Assembly: GCF_008153345.1 (NCBI RefSeq)
Contig: NZ_CP042818.1
Coordinates: forward strand, 682,001 to 746,000
Length of the DNA stretch: 64,000 nucleotides
Source of the DNA: Treponema phagedenis
GTDB taxonomy: Bacteria; Spirochaetota; Spirochaetia; Treponematales; Treponemataceae
Direction: 5' to 3'
The notes beneath the pieces were generated by a model that was not told the origin of the DNA, searched no databases, and saw nothing but the letters and a program-made list of their open reading frames with translations. Positions 9,864 through 18,304 of the stretch are shown here, one piece after another. Position numbers and translations under genes: made by a program. The first letter of the stretch is position 1; each line of letters starts with the position of its first letter.

Positions 9864-10011
9864 TCTAACATTCGCTTAACCTGCATTTGTGGCTTTGCCG
9901 ACGCATAGCGGCGGCAAAGTTGGCGCGAAAGTTGCATAAAAAGGGAGCCGTAGGCGATCGCCCAAGCAACTTTCGTGACAAAACAATTGTCAGGTTGAAG
10001 CGGGTGTTAGA
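9864..10011 (-). repeat. attC site (long class)
   Basis: 148 bp from TCTAAC to GTTAGA with the usual outer arms. The variable centre holds two nested hairpins, one from GCGCGAAAGTTGC / GCAACTTTCGTGAC and one from GGCTTTGCC / GGCAAAG. It terminates the first LRR cassette. The stop of that gene is 142 bp upstream, leaving a non-coding tail in the cassette. Confidence 0.85.
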
Positions 10012-10152
10012 TTTTAGTCCCATTTTGTTATACAATTATTTATCACTATTACGACAATCTATGAAAAACATGGTTAGCTTTTTACAGATACTTGAATACC
10101 TATGTAGTACACCAACCCGCTTTAAACAGACAACATTGTACCTGAATATTAG

Positions 10153-11298
10153 TTACTTTCTTTCTTCTGAAATCCTTTCTTGATAGGTACTCCAGCCCGC
10201 CGCCTTTTTGAAAGTTTCACTTGTTCCATTCGGTACGTGGATAAATAACTTGTCTTTATGTGTTCCATCGAAATTTCTAAAAGCATACGTATTTATGCTT
10301 ATCTGTGATGGTTCCCTATTCTTTACATGTACGGTAACCTTATCTGTTATGCTGCTTAGGTCTATAATGCCCTCACTAATGGAAGCGATAGAGGCTGGTA
10401 ATGTAACATCTTTTAAATGTACCGCACCAAGTAAACACCCCTCAGACATGGTTTTCAAACGGTCCGGAAACTTTATCGTCTGTAACTTTTGATTATCACA
10501 AAAACAAAGCGCAGAAATACCATTATCATTTTCCGGAATTTCTTTCCAGTCTTGTTGCACTACCGTAGTTGACGCAACAACTTCAGTAAGTTCTTTATTC
10601 AAGTAAAAAGCTTGTTGTTCCAGTTTTTGCAAATTCGCAGGTAGGACAACACGCGTAAGTGCCGTTTCACGGAAAGCATTTGTTTCGATAGTATGTACCG
10701 TATCGGGAAACGTAATTTGTGAAAGTTTTTCACATCCTGAAAAAGCACTCGAGCCTATCGACTGTAAGCCAGTCGGCAACTCGACTGTTGTAAGATCCGT
10801 ACATATTTCACACATGTTCTTTGGTAATTTTGTAATTTTTGACCCCGCTTCAAACTTAAGTTCGGTTAACTTGGTGCCCATAAACGCAAAGCTCCCGATT
10901 TCCGTAACATTTGCAGGAATAGTAACCTTGGTAAGCGTGGAATAGAAAAATGCATCGTCCTCAATTTTAAGTAATCCGGTAGGCAGCTGAACTGTTTTTA
11001 TTGTTTTATTGGCTGAAAAAACTTCTTTTCCAATAACTTTCACCGATTCGGGAATCACGACATGCTCATCAGTACCAGTGTATTTTACCAGTTTACCGTC
11101 TTGTACCTCAAACCGCTCATCTTGCTGACCTTGCCCGCCTCCCTGTTGGGACTGACCTTGATTCGACTTTGTGTCGGATTGCTGAGTATCCTGTTTATCC
11201 TTTGAATATCCTGCTGAAGTTCCCGCAGAGAGGCGACAGCCTATAGTTACAGCACACACCATTGCTGCCGTAAGTAATAGTAATAAACGCTGTTTCAT
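10153..11298 (-). CDS. BspA-like leucine-rich-repeat surface lipoprotein, copy 1
   Basis: 381 aa. The signal MKQRLLLLLTAAMVCAV ends in a lipobox-like TIGC. A low-complexity Gln/Ser/Gly linker (about residues 30-62) follows, then tandem LRR_5 repeats of about 23 aa (for example LTTVELPTGLQSIGSSAFSG) to near residue 330. Related treponemal LRR lipoproteins mediate adhesion and coaggregation, so a surface adhesin role is likely but inferred. It is nearly identical to the 13792-14949 copy except around the linker, where that copy has extra Gln/Gly residues. It is preceded by the structured lipoprotein leader. Confidence 0.9.
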   Translation of the reverse strand: MKQRLLLLLTAAMVCAVTIGCRLSAGTSAGYSKDKQDTQQSDTKSNQGQSQQGGGQGQQDERFEVQDGKLVKYTGTDEHVVIPESVKVIGKEVFSANKTIKTVQLPTGLLKIEDDAFFYSTLTKVTIPANVTEIGSFAFMGTKLTELKFEAGSKITKLPKNMCEICTDLTTVELPTGLQSIGSSAFSGCEKLSQITFPDTVHTIETNAFRETALTRVVLPANLQKLEQQAFYLNKELTEVVASTTVVQQDWKEIPENDNGISALCFCDNQKLQTIKFPDRLKTMSEGCLLGAVHLKDVTLPASIASISEGIIDLSSITDKVTVHVKNREPSQISINTYAFRNFDGTHKDKLFIHVPNGTSETFKKAAGWSTYQERISEERK

Positions 11299-11405
11299 CT
11301 TTAAACCTTCCTTCTTACAATGACCTTTCTCATTGCACGTTTTGATGTTTCGGTCGAAAATATGTTTCGATTGGTTCCGCTCATGCCTGCCTCAAGGCAG
11401 GTCAA
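11299..11405 (-). promoter_or_regulatory. Structured cassette leader of the LRR lipoprotein
   Basis: About 107 nt between attC and ATG. Minus strand: a CCTGCC-TTGA-GGCAGG hairpin directly after the crossover, then GGAACCAATCGAAACA, TTTTCGACCGAAA, and a stem CAATGA / TCATTG just before the GGAAGG ribosome site. The same leader precedes four other cassettes with different coding sequence. Confidence 0.6.
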
Positions 11406-11466
11406 TCTAACATCCGCTTAACCTGCATTGCCGCAAAGGCAATGTCAGGTTGAAGCGGGTGTTAGG
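11406..11466 (-). repeat. attC site (short class)
   Basis: 61 bp from TCTAAC to GTTAGG. The inner arms are shortened to GCATTGCCGC / GCAATGTC. It terminates the cassette of MCP copy 2. Confidence 0.9.
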
Positions 11467-11491
11467 TTTCCCATATCCATATAATGTAATC

Positions 11492-13343
11492 TTATACCTT
11501 AAACTTCTCTACTTCCGTAGTTAAGTTATCAATTGAATCTTTATTCCGTTGTGTAATCTCATTGACTTCTTGTACAGCATTGCTTATTTGTACCGCACCG
11601 CTTGCCATTTCATTCATACTGTCGGTAATGATGCGTGTTAAATTATCAAGATTCCGCATTTCATCGGCAACTTGTTCACCGCCGCGGAGCATTTCAGCAG
11701 AACCTGCTTGTACTTCTTGCGTTACGGAATTAATCGCTTTAATCGCAGATAAAACTTCATAGCTGCCGTTTTCCTGCTCTTTCATTGCAGTCATAAGGTT
11801 AGCACTCATTGTTTTTACCTGCTCTGACAGCGTAAAAATTGCATTGAATTTTTCTTCGACCGTTTTGGAAGACTTTGCCAAAGTTTCAATTTCCGCTCCG
11901 AGTGTTTTCAGTGTTACGGTAATGTTTTTTCCTTGAGCCGAAGATTCTTCCGCCAATTTTCTGATTTCGTCAGCAACAACGGCAAATCCTTTTCCCGCAT
12001 CTCCTGCATGAGCCGCTTCGATTGCAGCATTCATTGCCAAAAGGTTTGTCTGGCTTGCTATATTTTGAATAACATTACTCGCTTCAATCAGACCGCCTGA
12101 CTCTTCTGCAATCTTCTGTGTTACACTATTTGAAGTTACGACGGCATCTTTTCCGTCGCCGGTTGCTTGTGCAAGTTCTTTAATGGAATCATCGGTTTTA
12201 TCAATTGTCTGCGTAATAGAAGCGATATTTGCAACCATTTCTTCAATTGAAGATGAAGAGCGAGCAACCGATGCCGCTTGCGTTTCAATACTGCCGTTCA
12301 ACTGTTTTATTGTGCGGATAATTTCTTCCATCGTGGCAGCTGTTTCGGTAACACCTGCTGCTTGGGTCATAGTCTGCTGTTTTACCCCGTTGATGTTCTC
12401 ACTGATTTGATGAATGGAACTTGCCGTTTCTTCTGCATTGGTTGAAAGAATTGTCCCGACTTCGTTCATCGTATTTGTATTATTTTTAATACTGGAAAGG
12501 AGAGCAACAGTATTTTTATGGAAAATATTTAACTGCATTGCAAGAATACCGAATACATCCCGACGTTTTATTTCTAATTTATCAACAATAAAATTTCCTA
12601 CTGCAAGCGTATCGGTAAAATTCATCACTTCGTTTATGCTATTATTTATTCCCGTATACAGTGTATAATTTATAAAAAGAGCACCGGAAAGCGTCAGTAT
12701 AGCGATTGGAATAATCATTTTCAAAGTCTGTATAAGAGTTAAACCGTTATAAAGCATTCCAATAAACGGATCAATGCACAAAAAAATGAGACCACCAAAA
12801 AGAAAAAAACTTACCAGCATATTGCGAAGAATATAGGACATGGTAATATGCTTTTTTTCAAATGGTAAAAATTTCAAATAGGCTTCAAGTTTATGTGTCC
12901 ACAATATGTAGAAAAAAACCGAAGCAAAATCCAAACAGCCAACAGCACCCAAAACACACGCAATGATTTTTTCGATAGAATGTATGCCGAGCCACAATAG
13001 CGTAGCAATTGGAGTCGCCAAAGTAAGAATAATAGGAGCAAGCAAACTCAGTTTAGAATACAGAGCTAACACTTTGTTAGCTTTATCTACACCGCCGACA
13101 TCCGTTTTATATGTTTTCAACATATTTATGAACATTCTATATAACACAGTCGGTATTGTTACATTGAAAACAAGGACAACAAGCGTAGGAAATGCCGTTA
13201 AGAATTTTGCAAGTTCTTCTACCGGAATTATCTTTGTGTACCACGCATACAAAAAACCAAATCCAAATAATCCGTTAAAGATTAAAAAATTAAGTATAAA
13301 TACGGATTTCGGGGGGGGGGGGTATTATACCTTTTTCTCTCAT
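11492..13343 (-). CDS. Phase-variable MCP copy 2, poly-G out of frame (OFF)
   Basis: The coding part (to about 13252) is nearly identical to the MCP at 4706-6562: six-helix membrane sensor, HAMP-like segment, signalling domain ending VEKFKV. The ATG at 13343 follows GAAGGAG and reads [11 protein letters not shown], but C12 shifts the frame into a TAA six codons after the tract. Eleven or 14 C would be in frame. The residues before the tract differ from copies 1 and 3 (MREKGII instead of MNKNNYII). Unless slippage or an internal TTG start is used, this copy is silent. Confidence 0.8.
13311..13322. repeat. Poly-G tract, 12 bp (OFF length)
   Basis: G12 on the plus strand inside the 5' end of MCP copy 2. 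Frame calculation from the ATG at 13343 requires 11 or 14. Confidence 0.8.
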
Positions 13344-13470
13344 TTTATCAAGCTCCTTCATGCTTAAAATTTTTATTTCCTTTATATGTTAATATATATT
13401 ATAATAGTTTTATTATATTTATCTAGCGGTTTACTTGGTACATACGGAAAGTATTTTTTAATAACCGTAT

Positions 13471-13499
13471 ATTTTACTTACCGCGCCGCAAGGCGTCAA
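13471..13499 (-). promoter_or_regulatory. Promoter straddling the cassette start of MCP copy 2
   Basis: TTGACG (13494-13499) is formed directly after the attC crossover. A 17-nt spacer containing the CGCC-TTGC-GGCG hairpin leads to TAAAAT (13471-13476). The homologous site before MCP copy 1 reads TTGACA-N17-CAAAAT. Confidence 0.5.
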
Positions 13500-13654
13500 C
13501 CTAACATTCGCTTAACCTGCATTTGTGCCTTTGCCGACGCGAAGCGATAAGGCAAAGTTGGCGCGAAAGTTGCATGAAAAAGGGAATTGCGTGAGCAATG
13601 ACCGTCAAGCAACTTTCGTGACAAAACAAATGTCAGGTTGAAGCGGGTGTTAGA
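13500..13654 (-). repeat. attC site (long class)
   Basis: 155 bp from CCTAAC to GTTAGA, with the same two-hairpin centre as the 9864 site. It terminates the second LRR lipoprotein cassette. Confidence 0.85.
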
Positions 13655-13791
13655 TTTTAGTCCCATTTTGTTATACAATTATTTATCACTATTACGACAA
13701 TCTATGAAAAACATGGTTAGCTTTTTACAGATACTTGAATACCTATGTAGTACACCAACCCGCTTTAAACAGACAACATTGTACCTGAATA

Positions 13792-14949
13792 TTAGTTACT
13801 TTCTTCTGAAATCCTTTCTTGATAGGTACTCCAGCCCGCCGCCTTTTTGAAAGTTTCACTTGTTCCATTCGGTACGTGGATAAATAACTTGTCTTTATGT
13901 GTTCCATCGAAATTTCTAAAAGCATACGTATTTATGCTTATCTGTGATGGTTCCCTATTCTTTACATGTACGGTAACCTTATCTGTTATGCTGCTTAGGT
14001 CTATAATGCCCTCACTAATGGAAGCGATAGAGGCTGGTAATGTAACATCTTTTAAATGTACCGCACCAAGTAAACACCCCTCAGACATGGTTTTCAAACG
14101 GTCCGGAAACTTTATCGTCTGTAACTTTTGATTATCACAAAAACAAAGCGCAGAAATACCATTATCATTTTCCGGAATTTCTTTCCAGTCTTGTTGCACT
14201 ACCGTAGTTGACGCAACAACTTCAGTAAGTTCTTTATTCAAGTAAAAAGCTTGTTGTTCCAGTTTTTGCAAATTCGCAGGTAGGACAACACGCGTAAGTG
14301 CCGTTTCACGGAAAGCATTTGTTTCGATAGTATGTACCGTATCGGGAAACGTAATTTGTGAAAGTTTTTCACATCCTGAAAAAGCACTCGAGCCTATCGA
14401 CTGTAAGCCAGTCGGCAACTCGACTGTTGTAAGATCCGTACATATTTCACACATGTTCTTTGGTAATTTTGTAATTTTTGACCCCGCTTCAAACTTAAGT
14501 TCGGTTAACTTGGTGCCCATAAACGCAAAGCTCCCGATTTCCGTAACATTTGCAGGAATAGTAACCTTGGTAAGCGTGGAATAGAGAAATGCATCGTCCT
14601 CAATTTTAAGTAATCCGGTAGGCAGCTGAACTGTTTTTATTGTTGTATTAGCTGAAAAAACTTCTTTTCCAATAACTTTCACCGATTCGGGAATCACGAC
14701 ATGCTCATCAGTACCAGTGTATTTTACCAGTTTACCGTCTTGTACCTCAAACCGCTCATCTTGCTGACCTTGCCCGCCTCCCTGTTGGGACTGACCGCTC
14801 TGCTGACCTTGATTCGGCTTTGTGTCGGATTGCTGGGTACCCTGTTTATCCTTTGAATATTCCGCTGAAGTTCCCGCAGAGAAGCGACAGCCCATAATTA
14901 CAGCACACACCATTGCTGCCGTAAATAATAGTAATAAACGCTGTTTCAT
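13792..14949 (-). CDS. BspA-like leucine-rich-repeat surface lipoprotein, copy 2
   Basis: 385 aa. The LRR region is essentially identical to the 10153-11298 copy. The signal peptide and linker differ by a few residues (VIMGCRFSAGTSAE) and the linker carries a Gln/Ser/Gly insertion, so the low-complexity segment is the part that varies. The 3' flank up to attC is also shared, showing that a whole cassette was copied. Probable adhesin on the outer membrane (inference from BspA/LrrA-type proteins). Confidence 0.9.
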   Translation of the reverse strand: MKQRLLLLFTAAMVCAVIMGCRFSAGTSAEYSKDKQGTQQSDTKPNQGQQSGQSQQGGGQGQQDERFEVQDGKLVKYTGTDEHVVIPESVKVIGKEVFSANTTIKTVQLPTGLLKIEDDAFLYSTLTKVTIPANVTEIGSFAFMGTKLTELKFEAGSKITKLPKNMCEICTDLTTVELPTGLQSIGSSAFSGCEKLSQITFPDTVHTIETNAFRETALTRVVLPANLQKLEQQAFYLNKELTEVVASTTVVQQDWKEIPENDNGISALCFCDNQKLQTIKFPDRLKTMSEGCLLGAVHLKDVTLPASIASISEGIIDLSSITDKVTVHVKNREPSQISINTYAFRNFDGTHKDKLFIHVPNGTSETFKKAAGWSTYQERISEESN

Positions 14950-15055
14950 CTTTCAACCTTCCTTTCGCAATGACCTTTCTCATTGCACGTTTTAATCTTT
15001 CAGTCGAATATATGTCTCGATTGGTTCCGTTCCCGCCCGCCTTTAGGCGGGTCAA
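14950..15055 (-). promoter_or_regulatory. Structured cassette leader of LRR copy 2
   Basis: Same architecture as the 11299-11405 leader but diverged. The boundary hairpin is CCCGCC-TAAA-GGCGGG and the stem before the ribosome site is GCAATGA / TCATTGC. Both helices are kept although the sequence changed. Confidence 0.6.
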
Positions 15056-15206
15056 TCTAACATTCGCTTAACCTGCATTTGTGGCTTTGCCGATGCGAAG
15101 CATAAGGCAAAGTTGGCACGAAAGTTGCATAAAAAGGGAGCCATAGGCGACCGCAAAAAGCAACTTTCGTGACAAAACAAATGTCAGCTTTGAAGCGGGT
15201 GTTAGA
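15056..15206 (-). repeat. attC site (long class)
   Basis: 151 bp from TCTAAC to GTTAGA. The right L-box reads CAGCTTTGAAGC rather than CAGGTTGAAGC. Identical in the three copies of the small-lipoprotein cassette (17027 and 21290 are the others). Confidence 0.85.
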
Positions 15207-15268
15207 TTTATTAACTCAGATAAAATACTTTAGACCAATATATATATTTAGTGTTTTGCTAATAATTC

Positions 15269-15535
15269 TCATACCATTCTTTTTATTTCATTTGCATCAA
15301 GCCCAAGCGTATTCGTGTTTAATTTAGCATCTTGCATATTACACACCTCTTCAAGCCATTTTATGTGATATTTATCTGTCCGTTTGTACAATGAAATACG
15401 CTGATCAACGATATCTACCGCCAGCCACTTAGTTTGTGATTTATCTACCTTATCATAATACGCATAAGAAATAAACCATGATGCGCCCATACTACTAAGA
15501 TATTCTCCACCTTCAAATGAAAAAACATGTCTCAT
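15269..15535 (-). CDS. Conserved small cassette protein, copy in third lipoprotein cassette
   Basis: 88 aa from the ATG at 15535 (MRHVFSFEGGEYL), with AGG 10 nt upstream; the open frame from a TTG at 15544 lacks spacing for a ribosome site. Soluble, no signal peptide, Tyr/Lys/Asp rich, no family recognised. It lies downstream of the small lipoprotein in all three copies of this two-gene cassette, and its protein sequence is the same in each. That argues it is functional or very recently copied. Confidence 0.6.
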   Translation of the reverse strand: MRHVFSFEGGEYLSSMGASWFISYAYYDKVDKSQTKWLAVDIVDQRISLYKRTDKYHIKWLEEVCNMQDAKLNTNTLGLDANEIKRMV

Positions 15536-15651
15536 AAATACCAAACCTCATCCATACATATAATTATTATATCAATTTGAGAAGGAGCATCTTTTGCGGA
15601 ACTTATAATATGCTACCCCCTCAAATCTTAAGAAAAATTTAGCCTAACTCA

Positions 15652-16059
15652 TTATTGCTTAGTATATTTTAATCCGATACTATGCATACCTCCACTTATA
15701 GTTAATGTGCTCCCAGAAATACTATATGATTCACATAAAACTACTTTAGTACCTGCTCCAGCTGATATTTCAATTTTACCACCTTTTGTTGCACTAATAA
15801 TTGTATAATTTGCAACAATCCCATTTGCAGTATATTTAAGAGTATTTGTACCAAATTCAAGTATTATACTATTCGTAACCGTACCACCAATTTCCGTTTT
15901 ATGACTCCAGCTAGTATTGCGTAAATCATCGGGAAATTGCACACCTACAGTATTTCCACCATTATTACTATTCGGTTGAGAACAACCAGTAATTAACACT
16001 ATTGCACTAATTATTAAAACTAATGTACCAACCATTGAAACTATTTTTCTCTGTTTCAT
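15652..16059 (-). CDS. Small beta-rich lipoprotein, variant with short linker
   Basis: 135 aa. Signal MKQRKIVSMVGTLVLIISAI and lipobox LITGC. A short Asn-rich linker follows, then a domain of about 95 aa of alternating hydrophobic residues (GGKIEISAGAGTKVVLCESY) that looks like a small beta-barrel, as in lipocalin-like lipoproteins. Function unknown. It differs from the copies at 17623 and 21886 in the signal peptide, and it lacks their KDKKENTTTKN linker. Its leader is the LRR-type one, so promoter region and coding region may have been reshuffled. Confidence 0.75.
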   Translation of the reverse strand: MKQRKIVSMVGTLVLIISAIVLITGCSQPNSNNGGNTVGVQFPDDLRNTSWSHKTEIGGTVTNSIILEFGTNTLKYTANGIVANYTIISATKGGKIEISAGAGTKVVLCESYSISGSTLTISGGMHSIGLKYTKQ

Positions 16060-16166
16060 CTTTAAACCTTCCTTCTTACAATGACCTTTCTCATTGCACG
16101 TTTTGATGTTTCGGTCGAAAATATGTTTCGATTGGTTCCGCTCATGCCTGCCTCAAGGCAGGTCAA
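16060..16166 (-). promoter_or_regulatory. Structured cassette leader
   Basis: Essentially identical to the leader of LRR copy 1 (11299-11405), including the CCTGCC-TTGA-GGCAGG boundary hairpin and the first codons ATGAAACAG, although the gene behind it is different. Confidence 0.6.
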
Positions 16167-16320
16167 TCTAACATTCGCTTAACCTGCATTTGTGCCTTTG
16201 CCGACGCGTATAGCAAGGCAAAGTTGGCGCGAAAGTTGCATGAAAAAGGGAGCTGCTTTAGCAGCGACCGCCAAGCAACTTTCGTGACAAAACAAATGGC
16301 AGGTTGAAGCGGGTGTTAGG
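16167..16320 (-). repeat. attC site (long class)
   Basis: 154 bp from TCTAAC to GTTAGG, two-hairpin centre. It terminates the EVE/YoeB-remnant cassette. Confidence 0.85.
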
Positions 16321-16328
16321 CTCTTTCC

Positions 16329-16463
16329 TTATTGATGATAATGTGTTCCGCACTGAACAATATATAATGTATTATCTTCAACTTTATATACAAGCCGGTT
16401 TGCCATATCTATTCTTCTGCTCCAATACCCCGATAACTCATACTTTAATGGTTCAGGTATCCA
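16329..16463 (-). pseudogene. YoeB/Txe-family toxin remnant (C-terminal 44 residues)
   Basis: The minus-strand frame reads W-I-P-E-P-L-K then YELSGYWSRRIDMANRLVY and ends CGTHYHQ. This matches the C-terminal half of YoeB mRNA interferases (PEPLK, WSRRI, RLVY, HY). A stop (16464-16466) lies directly upstream in frame, so the N-terminal half and any YefM antitoxin are gone. A second short open frame (16453-16557) precedes it and is not recognisable. It lies between the EVE-like gene and attC in the same cassette. Confidence 0.75.
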
Positions 16464-16598
16464 TTAGTGTAACTTTGTGATAATGACATATAAATTTATC
16501 GGCGATAAACTTTAATGCACTTCTTATAGTTCGATATTCCGTTGAGCCTCCTTTCATTGTGTCTAAATCAGCAGCATTAATTGGAATATTCCAATCTT

Positions 16599-16979
16599 TT
16601 AAATATTGTTAAGTATAAATTTTTGGACATCTGGATGAAATTCTTCATACAGAGTATTTGCTCTTACGTTATTTTTTTCACTTGGCTTTTGTACTCGAAT
16701 TTCTTCAGTATTTTTCCAGATTACATTCCTACCACATGTTACATAACTGTTGGATATTATGATGTGATCCCGGATTATTCCAATGCCTTTAACAATTATA
16801 TCAGGACTTGAAGGAGAATATGATTTAATATAAACAATATCACCTACTTTTAAAGTTCTAATATACGCGTGTATTTCTGGTGCATCATTAATACTCCAAC
16901 CAGTACCAACTAAATTGTTGTTGATAAAATCTTGACTTACATCAGTTTGATAGTAAGCACCAATTCCATAAATTGCCAT
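16599..16979 (-). CDS. EVE/PUA-like domain protein
   Basis: 126 aa, start ATG preceded by AAAGGAG. The N-terminus (MAIYGIGAYYQ), the Trp in GTGWSINDAPE and the strand pair LKVGDIVYIKSYSP fit a PUA/EVE-like fold, which binds modified bases in nucleic acids and often accompanies restriction systems. The assignment is by pattern only. It is the only intact gene of its cassette and has an AT-rich 40-nt leader after the cassette-start hairpin, with no clear promoter of its own. Confidence 0.5.
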   Translation of the reverse strand: MAIYGIGAYYQTDVSQDFINNNLVGTGWSINDAPEIHAYIRTLKVGDIVYIKSYSPSSPDIIVKGIGIIRDHIIISNSYVTCGRNVIWKNTEEIRVQKPSEKNNVRANTLYEEFHPDVQKFILNNI

Positions 16980-17026
16980 AAAATTGTATCTCCTTTATTT
17001 TCTATGCGTCGCGAAAGCGACGTCAA

Positions 17027-17177
17027 GCTAACATTCGCTTAACCTGCATTTGTGGCTTTGCCGATGCGAAGCATAAGGCAAAGTTGGCACGAAAGTTGCA
17101 TAAAAAGGGAGCCATAGGCGACCGCAAAAAGCAACTTTCGTGACAAAACAAATGTCAGCTTTGAAGCGGGTGTTAGA
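17027..17177 (-). repeat. attC site (long class)
   Basis: 151 bp, outer box GCTAAC to GTTAGA; the interior is the same as the 15056 and 21290 sites. It terminates the second small-lipoprotein cassette. The neighbouring cassette starts TTGAC-GTCGC-TTTC-GCGAC. Confidence 0.85.
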
Positions 17178-17239
17178 TTTATTAACTCAGATAAAATACT
17201 TTAGACCAATATATATATTTAGTGTTTTGCTAATAATTC

Positions 17240-17506
17240 TCATACCATTCTTTTTATTTCATTTGCATCAAGCCCAAGCGTATTCGTGTTTAATTTAGCA
17301 TCTTGCATATTACACACCTCTTCAAGCCATTTTATGTGATATTTATCTGTCCGTTTGTACAATGAAATACGCTGATCAACGATATCTACCGCCAGCCACT
17401 TAGTTTGTGATTTATCTACCTTATCATAATACGCATAAGAAATAAACCATGATGCGCCCATACTACTAAGATATTCTCCACCTTCAAATGAAAAAACATG
17501 TCTCAT
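17240..17506 (-). CDS. Conserved small cassette protein, middle copy
   Basis: 88 aa from ATG 17506. The protein is identical to the 15269 and 21503 copies. It sits 117 bp downstream of the small lipoprotein stop, with the intervening sequence also conserved. No recognised family. Confidence 0.6.
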   Translation of the reverse strand: MRHVFSFEGGEYLSSMGASWFISYAYYDKVDKSQTKWLAVDIVDQRISLYKRTDKYHIKWLEEVCNMQDAKLNTNTLGLDANEIKRMV

Positions 17507-17622
17507 AAATACCAAACCTCATCCATACATATAATTATTATATCAATTTGAGAAGGAGCATCTTTTGCGGAACTTATAATATGCTACCCCCTCAAATCTT
17601 AAGAAAAATTTAGCCTAACTCA

Positions 17623-18060
17623 TTATTGCTTAGTATATTTTAATCCGATACTATGCATACCTCCACTTATAGTTAATGTGCTCCCAGAAATACTATATGA
17701 TTCACATAAAACTACTTTAGTACCTGCTCCAGCTGATATTTCAATTTTACCACCTTTTGTTGCACTAATAATTGTATAATTTGCAACAATCCCATTTACA
17801 GTATATTTAAGAGTATTTGTACCAAATTCAAGTATTATACTAGTCGTAACCGTACCACCAATTTCCGTTTTATGACTCCAGCTAGTATTGCGTAAATCAT
17901 CGGGAAATTGCACACCTACAGTATTTCCACCATTCTTAGTAGTGGTATTTTCCTTCTTATCCTTACTGCCATTCGGTTGCGGACAACCAGTAATTAAAAC
18001 CACTGCACTAATTATTAAAACTAATGCTCCAATCATTGAAACTAATCTTTTCTGTTTCAT
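17623..18060 (-). CDS. Small beta-rich lipoprotein, long-linker form
   Basis: 145 aa from the ATG at 18060 (GGAAGG upstream); the frame is open to 18153 only because the leader RNA lacks stops. Signal MKQKRLVSMIGALVLIISAV with lipobox LITGC, linker KDKKENTTTKN, then the same beta-rich domain as the 15652 copy. It differs from the attI-proximal copy by a few substitutions (VNGIV for ANGIV, GTVT for GMVT, GTK for GPK). Surface lipoprotein of unknown role. Confidence 0.75.
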   Translation of the reverse strand: MKQKRLVSMIGALVLIISAVVLITGCPQPNGSKDKKENTTTKNGGNTVGVQFPDDLRNTSWSHKTEIGGTVTTSIILEFGTNTLKYTVNGIVANYTIISATKGGKIEISAGAGTKVVLCESYSISGSTLTISGGMHSIGLKYTKQ

Positions 18061-18163
18061 TTCGACCTTCCTTCCGCAATATCCTTTTTTATTGCGAGTT
18101 TTATTTTTCGGTCGAAAGGCTGTTTCGATTGGTTCCGCACCTGCCTGCCTCAAGGCAGGTCAA
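18061..18163 (-). promoter_or_regulatory. Structured cassette leader, second sequence type
   Basis: Boundary hairpin CCTGCC-TTGA-GGCAGG, then a stem CGCAATA / TATTGCG before the GGAAGG ribosome site. In the LRR leaders the same stem reads GCAATGA / TCATTGC, so both strands changed together. Confidence 0.6.
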
Positions 18164-18301
18164 TCTAACGTTGTTTTGTGCTGCATTTTGCGGTTCCGGC
18201 AACGCCGGAATTGGCGCAGTTTTTGCTGTTAATGCTTCTCCGTTTTGCTACTTAGCAAAAACTGAGACAAAGCAAAATGTCCGCACGAAAACTGAGTTAT
18301 T
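18164..18301 (-). repeat. Divergent attC site
   Basis: From TCTAAC to GTTATT, 138 bp. Arms GTTTTGTGC-TGCATTTTGC / GCAAAATGTCCGCACGAAAAC pair with small bulges, and the centre is GC-rich (CCGGCAACGCCGG). The sequence is unlike the other attC sites in the window, which suggests this cassette came from a different attC lineage. Confidence 0.7.
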
Positions 18302-18304
18302 GTG

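Noticed and set aside
11492-13343. Calling the OFF MCP copies plain pseudogenes
   Set aside because: The only defect is tract length in a homopolymer. The rest is conserved with a functional copy, which fits reversible phase variation; sequencing error in long G runs also remains possible.
13496-13678. Open frames across the long attC sites
   Set aside because: The same frames recur at each long attC because the sites are conserved. They have no start context and are explained by DNA folding constraints.
16453-16557. Short open frame before the YoeB remnant as a YefM antitoxin
   Set aside because: The sequence (GGSTEYRTIRSALKFIADKF) does not resemble YefM/Phd, and the order of genes would not rescue a truncated toxin.
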